Notes under the pieces: generated by a model
What the model was told of the DNA's origin: nothing
Database searches by the model: none
Seen by the model: the letters and a program-made list of their open reading frames with translations, nothing else
Origin: Enterobacteriaceae bacterium UBA5654
GTDB taxonomy: Bacteria > Pseudomonadota > Gammaproteobacteria > Enterobacterales > Enterobacteriaceae
Assembly: GCA_002421005.1 (NCBI GenBank)
Contig: DIJC01000001.1
Coordinates: 150,314-214,313, forward strand
DNA length: 64,000 bases
Direction: 5' to 3'
Made by a program: the position numbers and the translations under genes
Part shown: in pieces, positions 33,074 to 42,275 of the stretch
Layout: the number at the start of each line of letters is the position of its first letter
How positions within the stretch are numbered: position 1 is the first letter of the stretch

Positions 33074-34006
33074 TCAGTGCGCTTCCGGCAGGCTGCGGGC
33101 GTACATCCGGCCTTCCGCCGCCAGCGCCAGCAGGTTCGGGTCCATCTCGCGGTTGCGCGCAAAGACGATGGCAATAAGCTGGCGCATCTGGTACGGCTGC
33201 GACAGTTTCAGCAGTTGTACCGACCCTTCATACATCTTTTTCATTCGTCCTGGCATCAGCGTAAAGCCAACGCCCGCCTGCACCAGACTTAACATTGAAA
33301 AGATATCGTTAACGCGGGTCACGATTTCCGGCTCGAATCCGGCAACATGAAACGCCTCCTGAAAGCCCGCATAGGTGGCGAAGCCTTCGGCCAGCGAGAC
33401 GAATTTGCGGTCGCGATAATCGCGCAGATCGGCAAGCTCGCGGGTATTCAGCGAGGCGCTGGCGGGGGCGGCAAGATAAATATCGTCGTGGAACAGCGGC
33501 AGCACTTCAAAGCTGTTATGGTCAATCTCGCTTTCGGAAATCGAAATCAGAATCGCATCCAGCACGCCGTCTTCCAGCATCCGCAGCAGCGTTTCGTTGG
33601 AACCCATCGTCAGGTCCATTTCCAGTTCCGGGCGGCGCAGTTTCATGCCCATAATGAGGCGCGGCACGGTTTCCAGCGTCAGTGAGTAAAGCGTGCCGAC
33701 CCGCAGACGCCCCTGACCCACACCGGCGGTTTTACGCGTCTCTTCCAGACCGCGCGCCATCAGTTGGGTAACTTCCTGACAGTATTCGAGCAGCGTCCAT
33801 GCCGAGGGAAGCGGCATCAGATTGCGGCCTTTGTGGATAAACAGCGGACAGCGGACGTTCTCTTCCAGGGTGTGCAGCGCGCGATGCACGCTGACGCCGC
33901 TGAGATCTAACGCTTCAGCGGTGCGGGCAATATTTCCCTTCTCCATGAACGCCATGAAGATGGTGAGTTTGCGAAAGGTAATATCGCTGGTGATGTCCGG
34001 TTCCAC
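33074..34006 (-). CDS. mdcR: LysR-type regulator MdcR
   Basis: 310 residues. It has an N-terminal winged helix-turn-helix (KLTIFMAFMEKGNIARTAEA, then LDLSGVSVHRALHTLEE) and a C-terminal effector domain. Its place next to mdcH and its sequence fit MdcR, which activates mdc operons in response to malonate. It lies at the far end of the operon it presumably controls, on the opposite strand, rather than divergent to mdcA as most LysR regulators would be. Function by context and family. Confidence 0.9.
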   Translation of the reverse strand: MEPDITSDITFRKLTIFMAFMEKGNIARTAEALDLSGVSVHRALHTLEENVRCPLFIHKGRNLMPLPSAWTLLEYCQEVTQLMARGLEETRKTAGVGQGRLRVGTLYSLTLETVPRLIMGMKLRRPELEMDLTMGSNETLLRMLEDGVLDAILISISESEIDHNSFEVLPLFHDDIYLAAPASASLNTRELADLRDYRDRKFVSLAEGFATYAGFQEAFHVAGFEPEIVTRVNDIFSMLSLVQAGVGFTLMPGRMKKMYEGSVQLLKLSQPYQMRQLIAIVFARNREMDPNLLALAAEGRMYARSLPEAH

Positions 34007-34020
34007 GCTTTACCGCCTCG

Positions 34021-35925
34021 TTATTCGACCTGGGTCAGGTTTTCAAGCTGCGCATGCGCATCCAGCCACGCCATTTCACACTCTTCCAGACCTGCTTTGG
34101 CTTTGGCCTGTTGCTGCAGGCAGTCGGTCAGTTCGGCCTTGCGGCTTTGATCGTACAGACCGCTATCGCCGAGTTTCTCTTCGGCCTGCGCCAGCTGCGC
34201 GTTAAGTTTTTCCATCTCTTTTTCCAGACGGGCGATCTCTTTGCGCAGCGGCTGGGTGAGGGTGCGTAGTTCAGCTTCCCGCCGCTTCTGATCTTTACGC
34301 GCCTGCGCGCTGTTGGCGTTGTCCTTCGCCGCGTCGTCTGGCTGGTTTTCCTGCTTCTGTACGTTACTCAGCCACTGCTGGTAGTCTTCCAGATCGCCAT
34401 CGAAAGGCTCGACTTTGCCATCGTGAACCAGACAGAGATCGTCAGTGGTGGAGCGCAGCAGATGACGATCGTGCGAAACCACCACCAGCGCGCCCTCAAA
34501 CTCGATCAGCGCCTCAGTCAGCGCCTGGCGCATGTCGAGATCCAGATGGTTAGTCGGTTCATCAAGCAGCAGCAGGTTCGGGCGCTGCCAGACGATCAGC
34601 GCCAGCACCAGACGCGCTTTTTCACCGCCGGAGAAGCGGGCGGTGTGCTCGGTGACTTTATCGCCCTGAAAACCGAAGCCGCCAAGATAGTCGCGCAGCT
34701 TTTGCTCCAGTTCCTGCGGCGCAAGGCGCGCCAGATGCTGAAGTGGCGATTCATCCGCGCGTAAAAATTCCAGTTGATGCTGGGCGAAGTAGCCCAGCTT
34801 GATTCCCTTCGCCAGACCGATTTCACCCTGCGCAGGCTGAAGTTCTCCCGCCAGCAGCTTGATGAGTGTCGATTTGCCCGCGCCGTTGCGACCCAGCAGA
34901 CCGATGCGCGAACCGGGAACAAGATTCAGTTTAATCGAGTCGAGAATCGTGCGCTCGCCGTAGCCAGCGCTGACTTTTTCCATTTTCAGCAGCGGGTTGG
35001 GCAGACTTTCCGGCGCGCGGAAGCTGAAATGGAACGGGTTATCGACGTGCGCCGGGGCGATTAATTCCATGCGCTCCAGCATTTTCACCCGGCTCTGCGC
35101 CTGTTTCGCTTTGCTGGCCTTCGCCTTGAAGCGGTTGATAAAGCTTTGCAGATGCGCCACGCGCTGCTGTTGGCTTTCATAGGTCGCCTGCTGCTGCGCA
35201 AGGCGGGTGGCGCGCTGACGTTCGAAGGAGCTGTAGTTGCCGGTGTATTCGAACATCGACTGCTGTTCGATATGAATGATTTTGTCCACCACCGGGTCGA
35301 GAAAGTCGCGGTCGTGGGAGATCAAAATCAGCGTTCCCTGATAGCTTTTCAGCCATTTTTCCAGCCAGATGACCGCGTCGAGATCGAGGTGGTTAGTCGG
35401 TTCATCGAGCAGCAGGAGGTCGGAGCGGCAAATCAGCGCCTGGGCGAGGTTCAGACGCATTCGCCAGCCGCCGGAGAAATCGCTTACCGGGCGCGTGAGC
35501 TGTTCGTTCGTGAAGCCGAGGCCGTGCAGCAGGCTGGAGGCGCGCGCGCGAATCGTCCAGGCATCAATGGCGTCCAGTTTGCCGTGGACGGTGGCGATGG
35601 CGTGCCCGTCGTTACGTTCGTTCGCCGCATTTAATTGCGTTTCGAGCTGGCGATATTCACGATCGCCGTCGATAACATAATCAAGAGCCGGTTGCGCCAG
35701 CGCGGGCGTTTCCTGATTCACCCACGCCAGTTGCCAGGTGGCCGGGAACGTAAAGCTGCCGCCGTCGGCGCTGAGTTCATTTTTCAGCAGCGCCAGCAGG
35801 GTCGATTTTCCGCAGCCGTTTTTACCGACCAGGCCCACTTTCTGGCCCGGATTAATGGTGGCAGTGGCGTTATCCAGCAGGACACGCACGCCGCGACGAA
35901 TTTGTAACGAGGAGAAAACAATCAT
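34021..35925 (-). CDS. yheS: YheS, ABC-F family ATPase
   Basis: 634 residues with two ABC domains and no membrane part. Walker A motifs are GLVGKNGCGKST (31-42) and GLLGRNGAGKST (about 342). Signatures are FSGGWRMRL and FSGGEKARL. A charged linker lies between the domains and a coiled-coil tail from about 540 (LRKEIARLEKEMEKLNAQLA). ABC-F proteins act on the ribosome E site to relieve stalled translation. It is divergent from kefG. Confidence 0.96.
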   Translation of the reverse strand: MIVFSSLQIRRGVRVLLDNATATINPGQKVGLVGKNGCGKSTLLALLKNELSADGGSFTFPATWQLAWVNQETPALAQPALDYVIDGDREYRQLETQLNAANERNDGHAIATVHGKLDAIDAWTIRARASSLLHGLGFTNEQLTRPVSDFSGGWRMRLNLAQALICRSDLLLLDEPTNHLDLDAVIWLEKWLKSYQGTLILISHDRDFLDPVVDKIIHIEQQSMFEYTGNYSSFERQRATRLAQQQATYESQQQRVAHLQSFINRFKAKASKAKQAQSRVKMLERMELIAPAHVDNPFHFSFRAPESLPNPLLKMEKVSAGYGERTILDSIKLNLVPGSRIGLLGRNGAGKSTLIKLLAGELQPAQGEIGLAKGIKLGYFAQHQLEFLRADESPLQHLARLAPQELEQKLRDYLGGFGFQGDKVTEHTARFSGGEKARLVLALIVWQRPNLLLLDEPTNHLDLDMRQALTEALIEFEGALVVVSHDRHLLRSTTDDLCLVHDGKVEPFDGDLEDYQQWLSNVQKQENQPDDAAKDNANSAQARKDQKRREAELRTLTQPLRKEIARLEKEMEKLNAQLAQAEEKLGDSGLYDQSRKAELTDCLQQQAKAKAGLEECEMAWLDAHAQLENLTQVE

Positions 35926-36048
35926 AAGGTGCCGTATGTTCAGACTATGTTAATTTGTCATTATGATAATGTAAGGTGAAAGGCAATATGCCGCACCGGG
36001 GCGCAATGGTAGCCCAAAATGATGATTAAAACGACGCCCGGGAGGGGA

Positions 36049-36603
36049 ATGATGTCGCAGACAGCGAAAGTATTGCTGCTGTATGCCCATCCGGAATCAC
36101 AGGACTCGGTAGCCAACCGGGTTTTGCTTAAACCGGCCACGCAACTGCAAAATGTAACCGTGCACGATCTTTATGCGCATTATCCTGATTTTTTTATCGA
36201 TATTCCGCGCGAGCAGGCGCTGCTGCTGGAGCATGACGTGATCGTGTTTCAGCATCCTCTTTATACCTACAGCTGCCCGGCACTGCTTAAAGAGTGGCTG
36301 GACCGGGTGCTCAGCCGTGGGTTTTCCAGCGGTCCGGGGGGAAATCAACTGGCGGGAAAGTACTGGCGTAGCGTGATCACTACCGGTGAGCCGGAAAGCG
36401 CTTACCGCTATGACGCGCTGAATCGCTATCCGATGAGTGATATTTTACGCCCTTTCGAACTGACGGCCGCCATGTGCCGTATGCACTGGCTTAATCCAAT
36501 GATTGTTTACTGGGCCAGACGCCAGACGCCGCAGGAGCTGGCCAGCCGGGCGAAAGCTTACGGTGACTGGCTGGCGTCGCCCATCACGCCGGGAGGTCAG
36601 TAA
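36049..36603 (+). CDS. kefG: KefG, ancillary subunit of the KefB potassium efflux system
   Basis: 184 residues with a flavodoxin/quinone oxidoreductase fold. It starts MMSQTAKVLLLYAHPESQDS and has FQHPLYTYSCPALLKEWLDR. It is needed for full KefB activity at the inner membrane face. The start 36049 follows GGAGGGG; ten extra in-frame residues upstream are not conserved. It is coupled to kefB by a one-base TAATG overlap. Confidence 0.96.
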   Translation: MMSQTAKVLLLYAHPESQDSVANRVLLKPATQLQNVTVHDLYAHYPDFFIDIPREQALLLEHDVIVFQHPLYTYSCPALLKEWLDRVLSRGFSSGPGGNQLAGKYWRSVITTGEPESAYRYDALNRYPMSDILRPFELTAAMCRMHWLNPMIVYWARRQTPQELASRAKAYGDWLASPITPGGQ

Positions 36604-38414
36604 TGGAAGGTTCCAGTCTGTTACTGGCGGGGGTGCTGTTTTTGTTTGCGGCGGTGGTGGCCGTGCCGCTGGCGGCGCGTCTGGGCATCGGCGCGGTGCT
36701 GGGGTATTTGCTGGCGGGGATCGCTATTGGTCCGTGGGGGCTGGGGTTTATCAGCGATGTCGATGAAATCCTGCACTTTTCCGAATTAGGCGTGGTGTTC
36801 CTGATGTTTATCATCGGGCTGGAGCTGAACCCCGGTAAGCTCTGGGCGCTGCGACGGTCGATTTTTGGCGTCGGGGCTGCGCAGGTGGTTTTCAGCGCGG
36901 CGATCCTCGGCGGACTGCTGATGCTGACGGATTTTTCATGGCACGCGGCGGTGATCGGCGGGATCGGGCTGGCGATGTCCTCTACCGCGATGGCGCTGCA
37001 ACTGATGCGTGAGAAGGGGATGAACCGCAATGAATCCGGGCAGCTCGGTTTTTCGGTGCTGCTGTTTCAGGATCTGGCGGTGATCCCCGCGCTGGCGCTG
37101 GTGCCGTTGCTGGCCGGGTCGGCGGACGATCATTTTGACTGGATCAAAATCGGTATGAAGGTGCTGGCGTTTGCCGGGATGCTGATTGGCGGACGGTATC
37201 TGCTGCGTCCGGTGTTTCGCTTTATCGCGTCTTCCGGGGTGCGTGAGGTGTTCACCGCTGCCGCGCTGCTGCTGGTGCTGGGATCGGCGTTGTTTATGGA
37301 TGCGCTGGGGCTGTCGATGGCGCTGGGGACGTTTATCGCCGGGGTGCTGCTGGCGGAAAGTGAATACCGGCACGAGCTGGAATCGGCCATCGACCCCTTC
37401 AAAGGGCTGCTGCTGGGGCTGTTTTTTATTTCGGTGGGCATGTCGCTCAACCTTGGCGTTCTCTATACCCATCTGTTGTGGGTGATCGCGAGCGTGGCGG
37501 TGCTGGTGGCGATCAAATCGCTGGTGCTGTATCTGCTGGCGCGGATCTACGGCCTGCGCAGTTCGGAGCGGACGCAGTTTGCGGGCGTGCTGAGTCAGGG
37601 CGGAGAGTTCGCTTTTGTGCTTTTTTCCAGCGCCTCCTCGCAAAAACTGTTTCAGGGCGATCAGATGGCGCTGCTGCTGGTCACGGTCACGCTGTCGATG
37701 ATGACCACGCCGCTGCTGATGAAAATTATCGACAAACGCCTCTCCAGGCAGTTCAACGGCCCGGATGATGAAGATGAAAAACCGTGGGTCGATGACGATA
37801 AACCGCAGGTGATCGTAGTGGGATTCGGGCGTTTCGGTCAGGTCATTGGCCGCCTGCTGATGGCCAACAAAATGCGGATCACGGTGCTGGAGCGCGATAT
37901 CAGCGCCGTCACACTGATGCGCAAATACGGTTATAAGGTCTATTACGGCGATGCCACGCAGGTCGAGCTACTGCGTGCGGCGGGGGCGGAAGCGGCGGAA
38001 TCTATCGTTATCACCTGTAACGAGCCGGAAGATACCATGAAGCTGGTGGAGATCTGCCAGCAACATTTTCCCCATCTGAATATTATGGCGCGCGCGCGAG
38101 GGCGTGTAGAAGCGCATGAGCTCCTCCAGGCGGGCGTCACGCAATTTTCGCGCGAGACGTTTTCCAGTGCGCTGGAACTGGGCCGCAAGGCGCTGATTTC
38201 GCTGGGGATGCATCCGCATCAGGCGCAGCGTGCGCAGCTCCATTTCCGCCGTCTGGATATGCGGATGCTGCGCGAGTTAATGCCGGTACATACCGACACG
38301 GTACAGATTTCCCGCGTGCAGGAGGCCCGGCGCGAGCTGGAGGAGATTTTCCAGCGCGAAATGCAGCAGGAGCGTCGCCAGCTTGACGGCTGGGATGAAC
38401 TGGATCAGGAGTAA
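36603..38414 (+). CDS. kefB: Glutathione-regulated potassium efflux protein KefB
   Basis: 603 residues. About 12-13 membrane spans of the CPA2 antiporter type cover residues 1-380. A cytoplasmic Rossmann KTN domain opens IVVGFGRFGQVIGRLL near 402. It exports potassium against protons when electrophile-glutathione adducts bind, acidifying the cytoplasm for protection. Its partner KefG precedes it and yheV follows three bases after. Confidence 0.96.
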   Translation: MEGSSLLLAGVLFLFAAVVAVPLAARLGIGAVLGYLLAGIAIGPWGLGFISDVDEILHFSELGVVFLMFIIGLELNPGKLWALRRSIFGVGAAQVVFSAAILGGLLMLTDFSWHAAVIGGIGLAMSSTAMALQLMREKGMNRNESGQLGFSVLLFQDLAVIPALALVPLLAGSADDHFDWIKIGMKVLAFAGMLIGGRYLLRPVFRFIASSGVREVFTAAALLLVLGSALFMDALGLSMALGTFIAGVLLAESEYRHELESAIDPFKGLLLGLFFISVGMSLNLGVLYTHLLWVIASVAVLVAIKSLVLYLLARIYGLRSSERTQFAGVLSQGGEFAFVLFSSASSQKLFQGDQMALLLVTVTLSMMTTPLLMKIIDKRLSRQFNGPDDEDEKPWVDDDKPQVIVVGFGRFGQVIGRLLMANKMRITVLERDISAVTLMRKYGYKVYYGDATQVELLRAAGAEAAESIVITCNEPEDTMKLVEICQQHFPHLNIMARARGRVEAHELLQAGVTQFSRETFSSALELGRKALISLGMHPHQAQRAQLHFRRLDMRMLRELMPVHTDTVQISRVQEARRELEEIFQREMQQERRQLDGWDELDQE

Positions 38415-38417
38415 ACT

Positions 38418-38618
38418 ATGCCAATACGTAAACGTTTTATTGCCGGGGCAAAATGTCCCTCCTGCCAGGCTCAGGATTCGCTGGCGATGTGGCGGGAAAA
38501 TAATGTTGATATTGTTGAATGTGTTAAGTGTGGACACCAGATGCGCGAGGCGGATAAACAAGCCCGTGAGCACGTTCGCAAAGAAGAGCAAGTCATCGGC
38601 ATTTTTCATCCCGACTAG
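38418..38618 (+). CDS. yheV: YheV, small zinc-ribbon-like protein
   Basis: 66 residues with two CxxC pairs, CPSC and CVKCGHQM, about 27 residues apart, a clear zinc ribbon. It is very basic at the N-terminus (MPIRKRFIAGAKC) and ends IGIFHPD. It matches E. coli YheV. It is probably cotranscribed with kefGB. No function is known. Confidence 0.93.
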   Translation: MPIRKRFIAGAKCPSCQAQDSLAMWRENNVDIVECVKCGHQMREADKQAREHVRKEEQVIGIFHPD

Positions 38619-38712
38619 CGAGATGGCGCAGCTTTTTTTAAGCTAAGGGGTACACGGGTGCAGAATTCCGCTACAATCTGCGCCACTATTCTTCCCTTGC
38701 TCAGGAGATATC

Positions 38713-39300
38713 ATGAAAGTAGCAAAAGACCTGGTGGTCAGCCTGGCCTATCAGGTACGTACAGAAGACGGTGTATTGGTTGATGAGTCTCCGGTAAGCG
38801 CGCCGCTCGACTATCTGCATGGTCACGGCTCCCTGATTTCCGGTCTGGAAAATGCGCTGGACGGCCATGAACCAGGCGATAAATTCGACGTTTCCGTTGG
38901 CGCGAACGACGCTTACGGTCAGTATGACGAAAACCTGGTACAGCGCGTTCCTAAAGACGTCTTTATGGGCGTTGACGAACTACAGGTCGGTATGCGTTTC
39001 CTGGCTGAAACTGATCAGGGTCCGGTGCCGGTTGAAATTACTGCCGTTGAAGACGATCACGTGGTGGTTGACGGTAACCACATGCTGGCAGGCCAGAACC
39101 TGAAGTTCAGCGTGGAAGTGGTCGCGATCCGCGAAGCGACGGCTGAAGAGCTGGAGCACGGTCATGTCCACGGTGCGCACGATCATCATCACGATCATGA
39201 ACACGGTCACGATGGCTGCTGCGGCGGTCATGGTCATGACCACGATCATGAACACGGTAAAGGTGGTTGCGGCGGTCACGGCGGCTGCGGTTGCCACTAA
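38713..39300 (+). CDS. slyD: SlyD, FKBP-type prolyl isomerase and nickel metallochaperone
   Basis: 195 residues. The FKBP domain with an insert-in-flap chaperone module spans about 1-145 (LDYLHGHGSLISGLENALDG, DAYGQYDENL). The C-terminal 50 residues are a metal tail of repeated HDHHHDHEHGHD and CCGGHGHDHDHE with several cysteines. It folds proteins and supplies nickel to hydrogenase maturation; loss confers resistance to phage phiX174 lysis. A good AGGAGA precedes the ATG. Confidence 0.97.
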   Translation: MKVAKDLVVSLAYQVRTEDGVLVDESPVSAPLDYLHGHGSLISGLENALDGHEPGDKFDVSVGANDAYGQYDENLVQRVPKDVFMGVDELQVGMRFLAETDQGPVPVEITAVEDDHVVVDGNHMLAGQNLKFSVEVVAIREATAEELEHGHVHGAHDHHHDHEHGHDGCCGGHGHDHDHEHGKGGCGGHGGCGCH

Positions 39301-39315
39301 TCTGCCGATAAATGC

Positions 39316-39343
39316 AAAAAAGCGGGGAATACCCGCTTTTTTT
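39316..39343. terminator. Bidirectional terminator between slyD and slyX
   Basis: GCGGG/CCCGC (39322-39326 with 39332-39336) is extended by an A-run on the left and a T-run on the right. It therefore gives a T-tract on both strands. It lies between the convergent slyD and slyX stops. Confidence 0.9.
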
Positions 39344-39350
39344 ACGCCCG

Positions 39351-39569
39351 TCAGTAATGGGGCGGCGGCGTCTCTTCCGACTGCGACGCGATGTTCGACG
39401 GCTGGCTGGCCTTGAGTTTTTCCGCCATTAAGCGCACGTGCTCCCGCAGTTTCGCCATCTCCATTTCGTGAGCGGTGACGGTCTGGTTAAGATCCTCAAT
39501 CGTAATTTCCTGAAATGCCAGGCGGCTTTCCAGTTCCGCCAGTCGCGCGTCCAGTGTTTTGTCCTGCAT
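39351..39569 (-). CDS. slyX: SlyX, small coiled-coil protein
   Basis: 72 residues. Nearly all form one predicted coiled coil (LDARLAELESRLAFQEITIE, then LNQTVTAHEMEMAKLREHVR), followed by a proline-containing tail ending PPPHY. Sequence and length match SlyX, found beside slyD in enterobacteria. Function unknown. It is convergent with slyD and divergent from fkpA. Confidence 0.94.
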   Translation of the reverse strand: MQDKTLDARLAELESRLAFQEITIEDLNQTVTAHEMEMAKLREHVRLMAEKLKASQPSNIASQSEETPPPHY

Positions 39570-39799
39570 GATGTACCTCTTCTCTGCGGCTTAGTGGTAG
39601 CTGGCGGGCGGATTCTACTCAACTTTTGCCGATTGCGCAGTATCTCTGCGCGAATGAAGAAACTAATTTAAACAAAAATAGTCTGAAAAGATTCGTAATT
39701 AGGGAGAGTCCGTCTGTAGATTTGTTCTGCAAGGCTTTATAGTACGCTTCTTATTTAAAAGTTAACCTGGGGTGAGATGCCCCGGCCCTGGAGATATGG

Positions 39800-40636
39800 A
39801 TGAAATCACTGTTTAAAGTAACGCTGCTGGCGACCACGATGGCCGTTGCGCTGCACGCGCCGCTGACCTTTGCAGAAGACAAAGCTGCCCCGGCGAAAGA
39901 AACTACCGCCGCCGCGCCTGCAAGTAATGCCGCATTTAAAAACGACGACCAGAAGTCAGCTTACGCACTGGGTGCATCGCTGGGCCGTTACATGGAAAAC
40001 TCCCTGAAAGAACAGGAAAAACTGGGCATCAAGCTGGATAAAGATCAGCTGATCGCCGGTGTACAGGATGCGTTTGCAGATAAGAGCAAACTGTCCGATC
40101 AGGAAATCGAGCAGACTTTGCAGGCTTTCGAAACCCGCGTGAAAGCGTCCGCCCAGGCGAAGATGGAAAAAGACGCGGCTGACAACGAAGCGAAAGGTAA
40201 AACCTACCGCGACAAATTCGCCAAAGAAAAAGGCGTGAAAAAATCGGCGACTGGTCTGCTGTATAAAGTCGAAAAAGCCGGTTCTGGCGAAGCGCCGAAA
40301 GATTCCGATACCGTTGTGGTTAACTACAAAGGGACTCTGACTGACGGTAAAGAGTTTGATAACTCCTACACCCGTGGCGAACCGCTCTCCTTCCGTCTGG
40401 ATGGTGTGATCCCAGGCTGGACTGAAGGCCTGAAAAACATCAAGAAAGGCGGCAAAATCACCCTGGTCATTCCACCGGAACTGGCTTACGGTAAAAACGG
40501 CGTTCCGGGTATCCCGGCTAACTCTACGCTGGTCTTTGACGTAGAGCTGCTGGATATCAAACCGGCCGCCCCGGCCGCCGCCGACCAGCCAGCCGCCGCA
40601 GCGGACGATAAAGCCGCCGAAGCGGATAAAAAATAA
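39800..40636 (+). CDS. fkpA: FkpA, periplasmic FKBP-type prolyl isomerase and chaperone
   Basis: 278 residues. The signal peptide ends PLTFA (residue 25). A helical dimerisation/chaperone domain follows to about 150, then an FKBP catalytic domain (VVVNYKGTLTDGKEFDNSYT, VIPGWTEGLKNIKKGGKITL). The C-terminus is an Ala/Pro/Asp-rich tail (AAPAAADQPAAAADDKAAEA) that makes it a little longer than the 270-residue E. coli form. I see no convincing sigma-E promoter in the 230 bp upstream. Confidence 0.96.
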   Translation: MKSLFKVTLLATTMAVALHAPLTFAEDKAAPAKETTAAAPASNAAFKNDDQKSAYALGASLGRYMENSLKEQEKLGIKLDKDQLIAGVQDAFADKSKLSDQEIEQTLQAFETRVKASAQAKMEKDAADNEAKGKTYRDKFAKEKGVKKSATGLLYKVEKAGSGEAPKDSDTVVVNYKGTLTDGKEFDNSYTRGEPLSFRLDGVIPGWTEGLKNIKKGGKITLVIPPELAYGKNGVPGIPANSTLVFDVELLDIKPAAPAAADQPAAAADDKAAEADKK

Positions 40637-40649
40637 AAACTGAGAACCG

Positions 40650-40675
40650 CCGCCGCTTCATGCGGCGGTTTTTTT
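40650..40675 (+). terminator. fkpA terminator
   Basis: The stem CCGCCGC/GCGGCGG (40650-40656 with 40662-40668), with loop TTCAT, is followed by seven T. It starts 13 bases after the fkpA stop. Confidence 0.92.
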
Positions 40676-40800
40676 ATTGCAGGCCGGGTATAATGATGAG
40701 TGGTCAGCGACCCCCTCGCTGTACTAAATTAGTTACCCGTGTAAATTGAGCCTGCCCTGAAAAGATAACGACAGGTTCCTGAAAAGGAGTGCTTTCTTTC

Positions 40801-41523
40801 ATGTCCAGGTCGCTTTTAACCAACGAAACCAGTGAGCTAGATTTACTGGATCAACGTCCCTTCGATCAGACCGACTTCGATATCCTGAAATCCTACGAAG
40901 CGGTAGTGGACGGGTTAGCGATGCTCATTGGCTCCCATTGTGAAATCGTGCTGCACTCTTTGCAGGATTTAAAATGTTCGGCGATCCGTATCGCCAACGG
41001 TGAACATACCGGGCGGCAAATTGGTTCTCCGATTACCGATCTCGCGCTGCGGATGCTGCATGATATGACCGGCGCAGACAGTAGCGTCTCTAAATGCTAT
41101 TTCACCCGCGCTAAAAGCGGCGTGCTGATGAAATCGCTGACGATTGCCATTCGTAACCGCGATCAGCGGGTGATTGGTTTGCTGTGCATCAACATGAATC
41201 TTGATGTGCCGTTCTCGCAGATCATGAATACGTTTATTCCTCCTGAAACCCCGGATGTCGGCTCGTCCGTCAACTTTGCGTCCTCGGTGGACGATCTGGT
41301 GGCGCAGACCCTTGAATTCACCATTGAAGAAGTGAATGCGGATCGCAACGTTTCCAACAATGCTAAGAACCGGCAGATCGTGCTGAACCTGTACGAGAAG
41401 GGGATCTTTGATATCAAAGATGCCATAAACCAGGTGGCGGACCGGCTTAACATCTCTAAACACACCGTGTATCTCTATATTCGCCAGTTCAAGAGCGGCG
41501 ATTTCCTCGGACAGGATAAGTAA
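40801..41523 (+). CDS. yheO: YheO, PAS-like/helix-turn-helix DNA-binding regulator
   Basis: 240 residues. The N-terminal 150 residues form a PAS-like sensor region (SYEAVVDGLAMLIGSHCEIV, LHDMTGADSSVSKCYFTRAK). The C-terminus has an HTH pattern, FDIKDAINQVADRLNISKHT then VYLYIRQFKSGD. It is nearly identical to E. coli YheO. The start at 40801 (MSRSLLTNET) is the family start; an ATG at 40789 is also in frame. It heads tusDCB and overlaps tusD by one base. The ligand is unknown. Confidence 0.92.
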   Translation: MSRSLLTNETSELDLLDQRPFDQTDFDILKSYEAVVDGLAMLIGSHCEIVLHSLQDLKCSAIRIANGEHTGRQIGSPITDLALRMLHDMTGADSSVSKCYFTRAKSGVLMKSLTIAIRNRDQRVIGLLCINMNLDVPFSQIMNTFIPPETPDVGSSVNFASSVDDLVAQTLEFTIEEVNADRNVSNNAKNRQIVLNLYEKGIFDIKDAINQVADRLNISKHTVYLYIRQFKSGDFLGQDK

Positions 41524-41909
41524 TGCGCTTTACCCTGCTGGTTACCGGTCCGGCTTATGGCACGCAGCAGGCTTCCAGCGCGTGGCAGTTTGCCCGCGCG
41601 CTGCTGGCGGAAGGGCACGAGCTGGCGAGCGTTTTCTTCTACCGTGAAGGCGTCTACAACGCCAACCAACTGACGTCTCCGGCCAGCGACGAGTTTGATC
41701 TGGTGCGTGGCTGGCAGCGTTTGCACGCAGAGCACGGCGTGGCGCTGCATATTTGCGTGGCGGCGGCGCTGCGTCGCGGCATCACCGATGCAACCGAAGC
41801 GGAACGGCTGGCGTTGCCGGGTGCAAATTTGCAGGCCGGGTTTTCACTTAGCGGCCTCGGGGCGCTGGCGGAAGCGGCGCTCACCTGTGACCGGGTGGTA
41901 CAGTTCTGA
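41523..41909 (+). CDS. tusD: TusD, sulfur relay protein
   Basis: 128 residues, DsrE-like fold. The active cysteine C78 lies in HICVAAALRRG. It receives persulfide sulfur from TusA and passes it via TusE to MnmA for 2-thiouridine at the wobble base of Lys, Glu and Gln tRNAs. It forms a hexamer with TusB and TusC, encoded directly downstream in overlapping frames. Confidence 0.96.
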   Translation: MRFTLLVTGPAYGTQQASSAWQFARALLAEGHELASVFFYREGVYNANQLTSPASDEFDLVRGWQRLHAEHGVALHICVAAALRRGITDATEAERLALPGANLQAGFSLSGLGALAEAALTCDRVVQF

Positions 41910-42268
41910 TGAAACGTGTCGCTTTTGTGTTTACCTCTGCGCCGCACGGCTCTGCCGCCGGACGGGAAGGACTGGATGCGCTGCTGGCAACCTCGGCGCT
42001 TACTGACGAGACGGGCGTGTTTTTTCTTGGCGACGGCGTGCTACAGCTGGTGACCGGGCAGCAACCGGCTGCCATCCTGGCCCGCGACTACATCGCAACC
42101 TTTAAAGTGCTGCCGCTGTACGATATCGAAAACTGCTGGCTGTGCGCGGCATCGCTGCGCGAGCGCGGTTTCAGCGCCAGCACGCCGTTAATTCTCGATG
42201 TTGAACGGCTGGAGCCGGATGCGCTGCGCGAACAGCTCGACGGCTACGACGTCATTTTGACCTTCTGA
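41909..42268 (+). CDS. tusC: TusC, sulfur relay complex subunit
   Basis: 119 residues, DsrF-like. It starts MKRVAFVFTSAPHGSAAGRE and shows the alpha/beta DsrE fold pattern. It is a structural partner of TusD and TusB in the thiouridine sulfur relay. ATG overlaps the tusD stop by one base (TGATG). Confidence 0.95.
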   Translation: MKRVAFVFTSAPHGSAAGREGLDALLATSALTDETGVFFLGDGVLQLVTGQQPAAILARDYIATFKVLPLYDIENCWLCAASLRERGFSASTPLILDVERLEPDALREQLDGYDVILTF

Positions 42269-42275
42269 GGCTTGT

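Noticed and set aside
38980..39415. Frames with histidine/valine/threonine-rich repeats over the slyD 3' end
   Set aside because: They are out-of-frame readings of the His-rich metal tail of SlyD.
39570..39799. Sigma-E promoter for fkpA
   Set aside because: The gene is sigma-E controlled in E. coli, but I found no GAACTT/TCTGA-type pair with proper spacing here.
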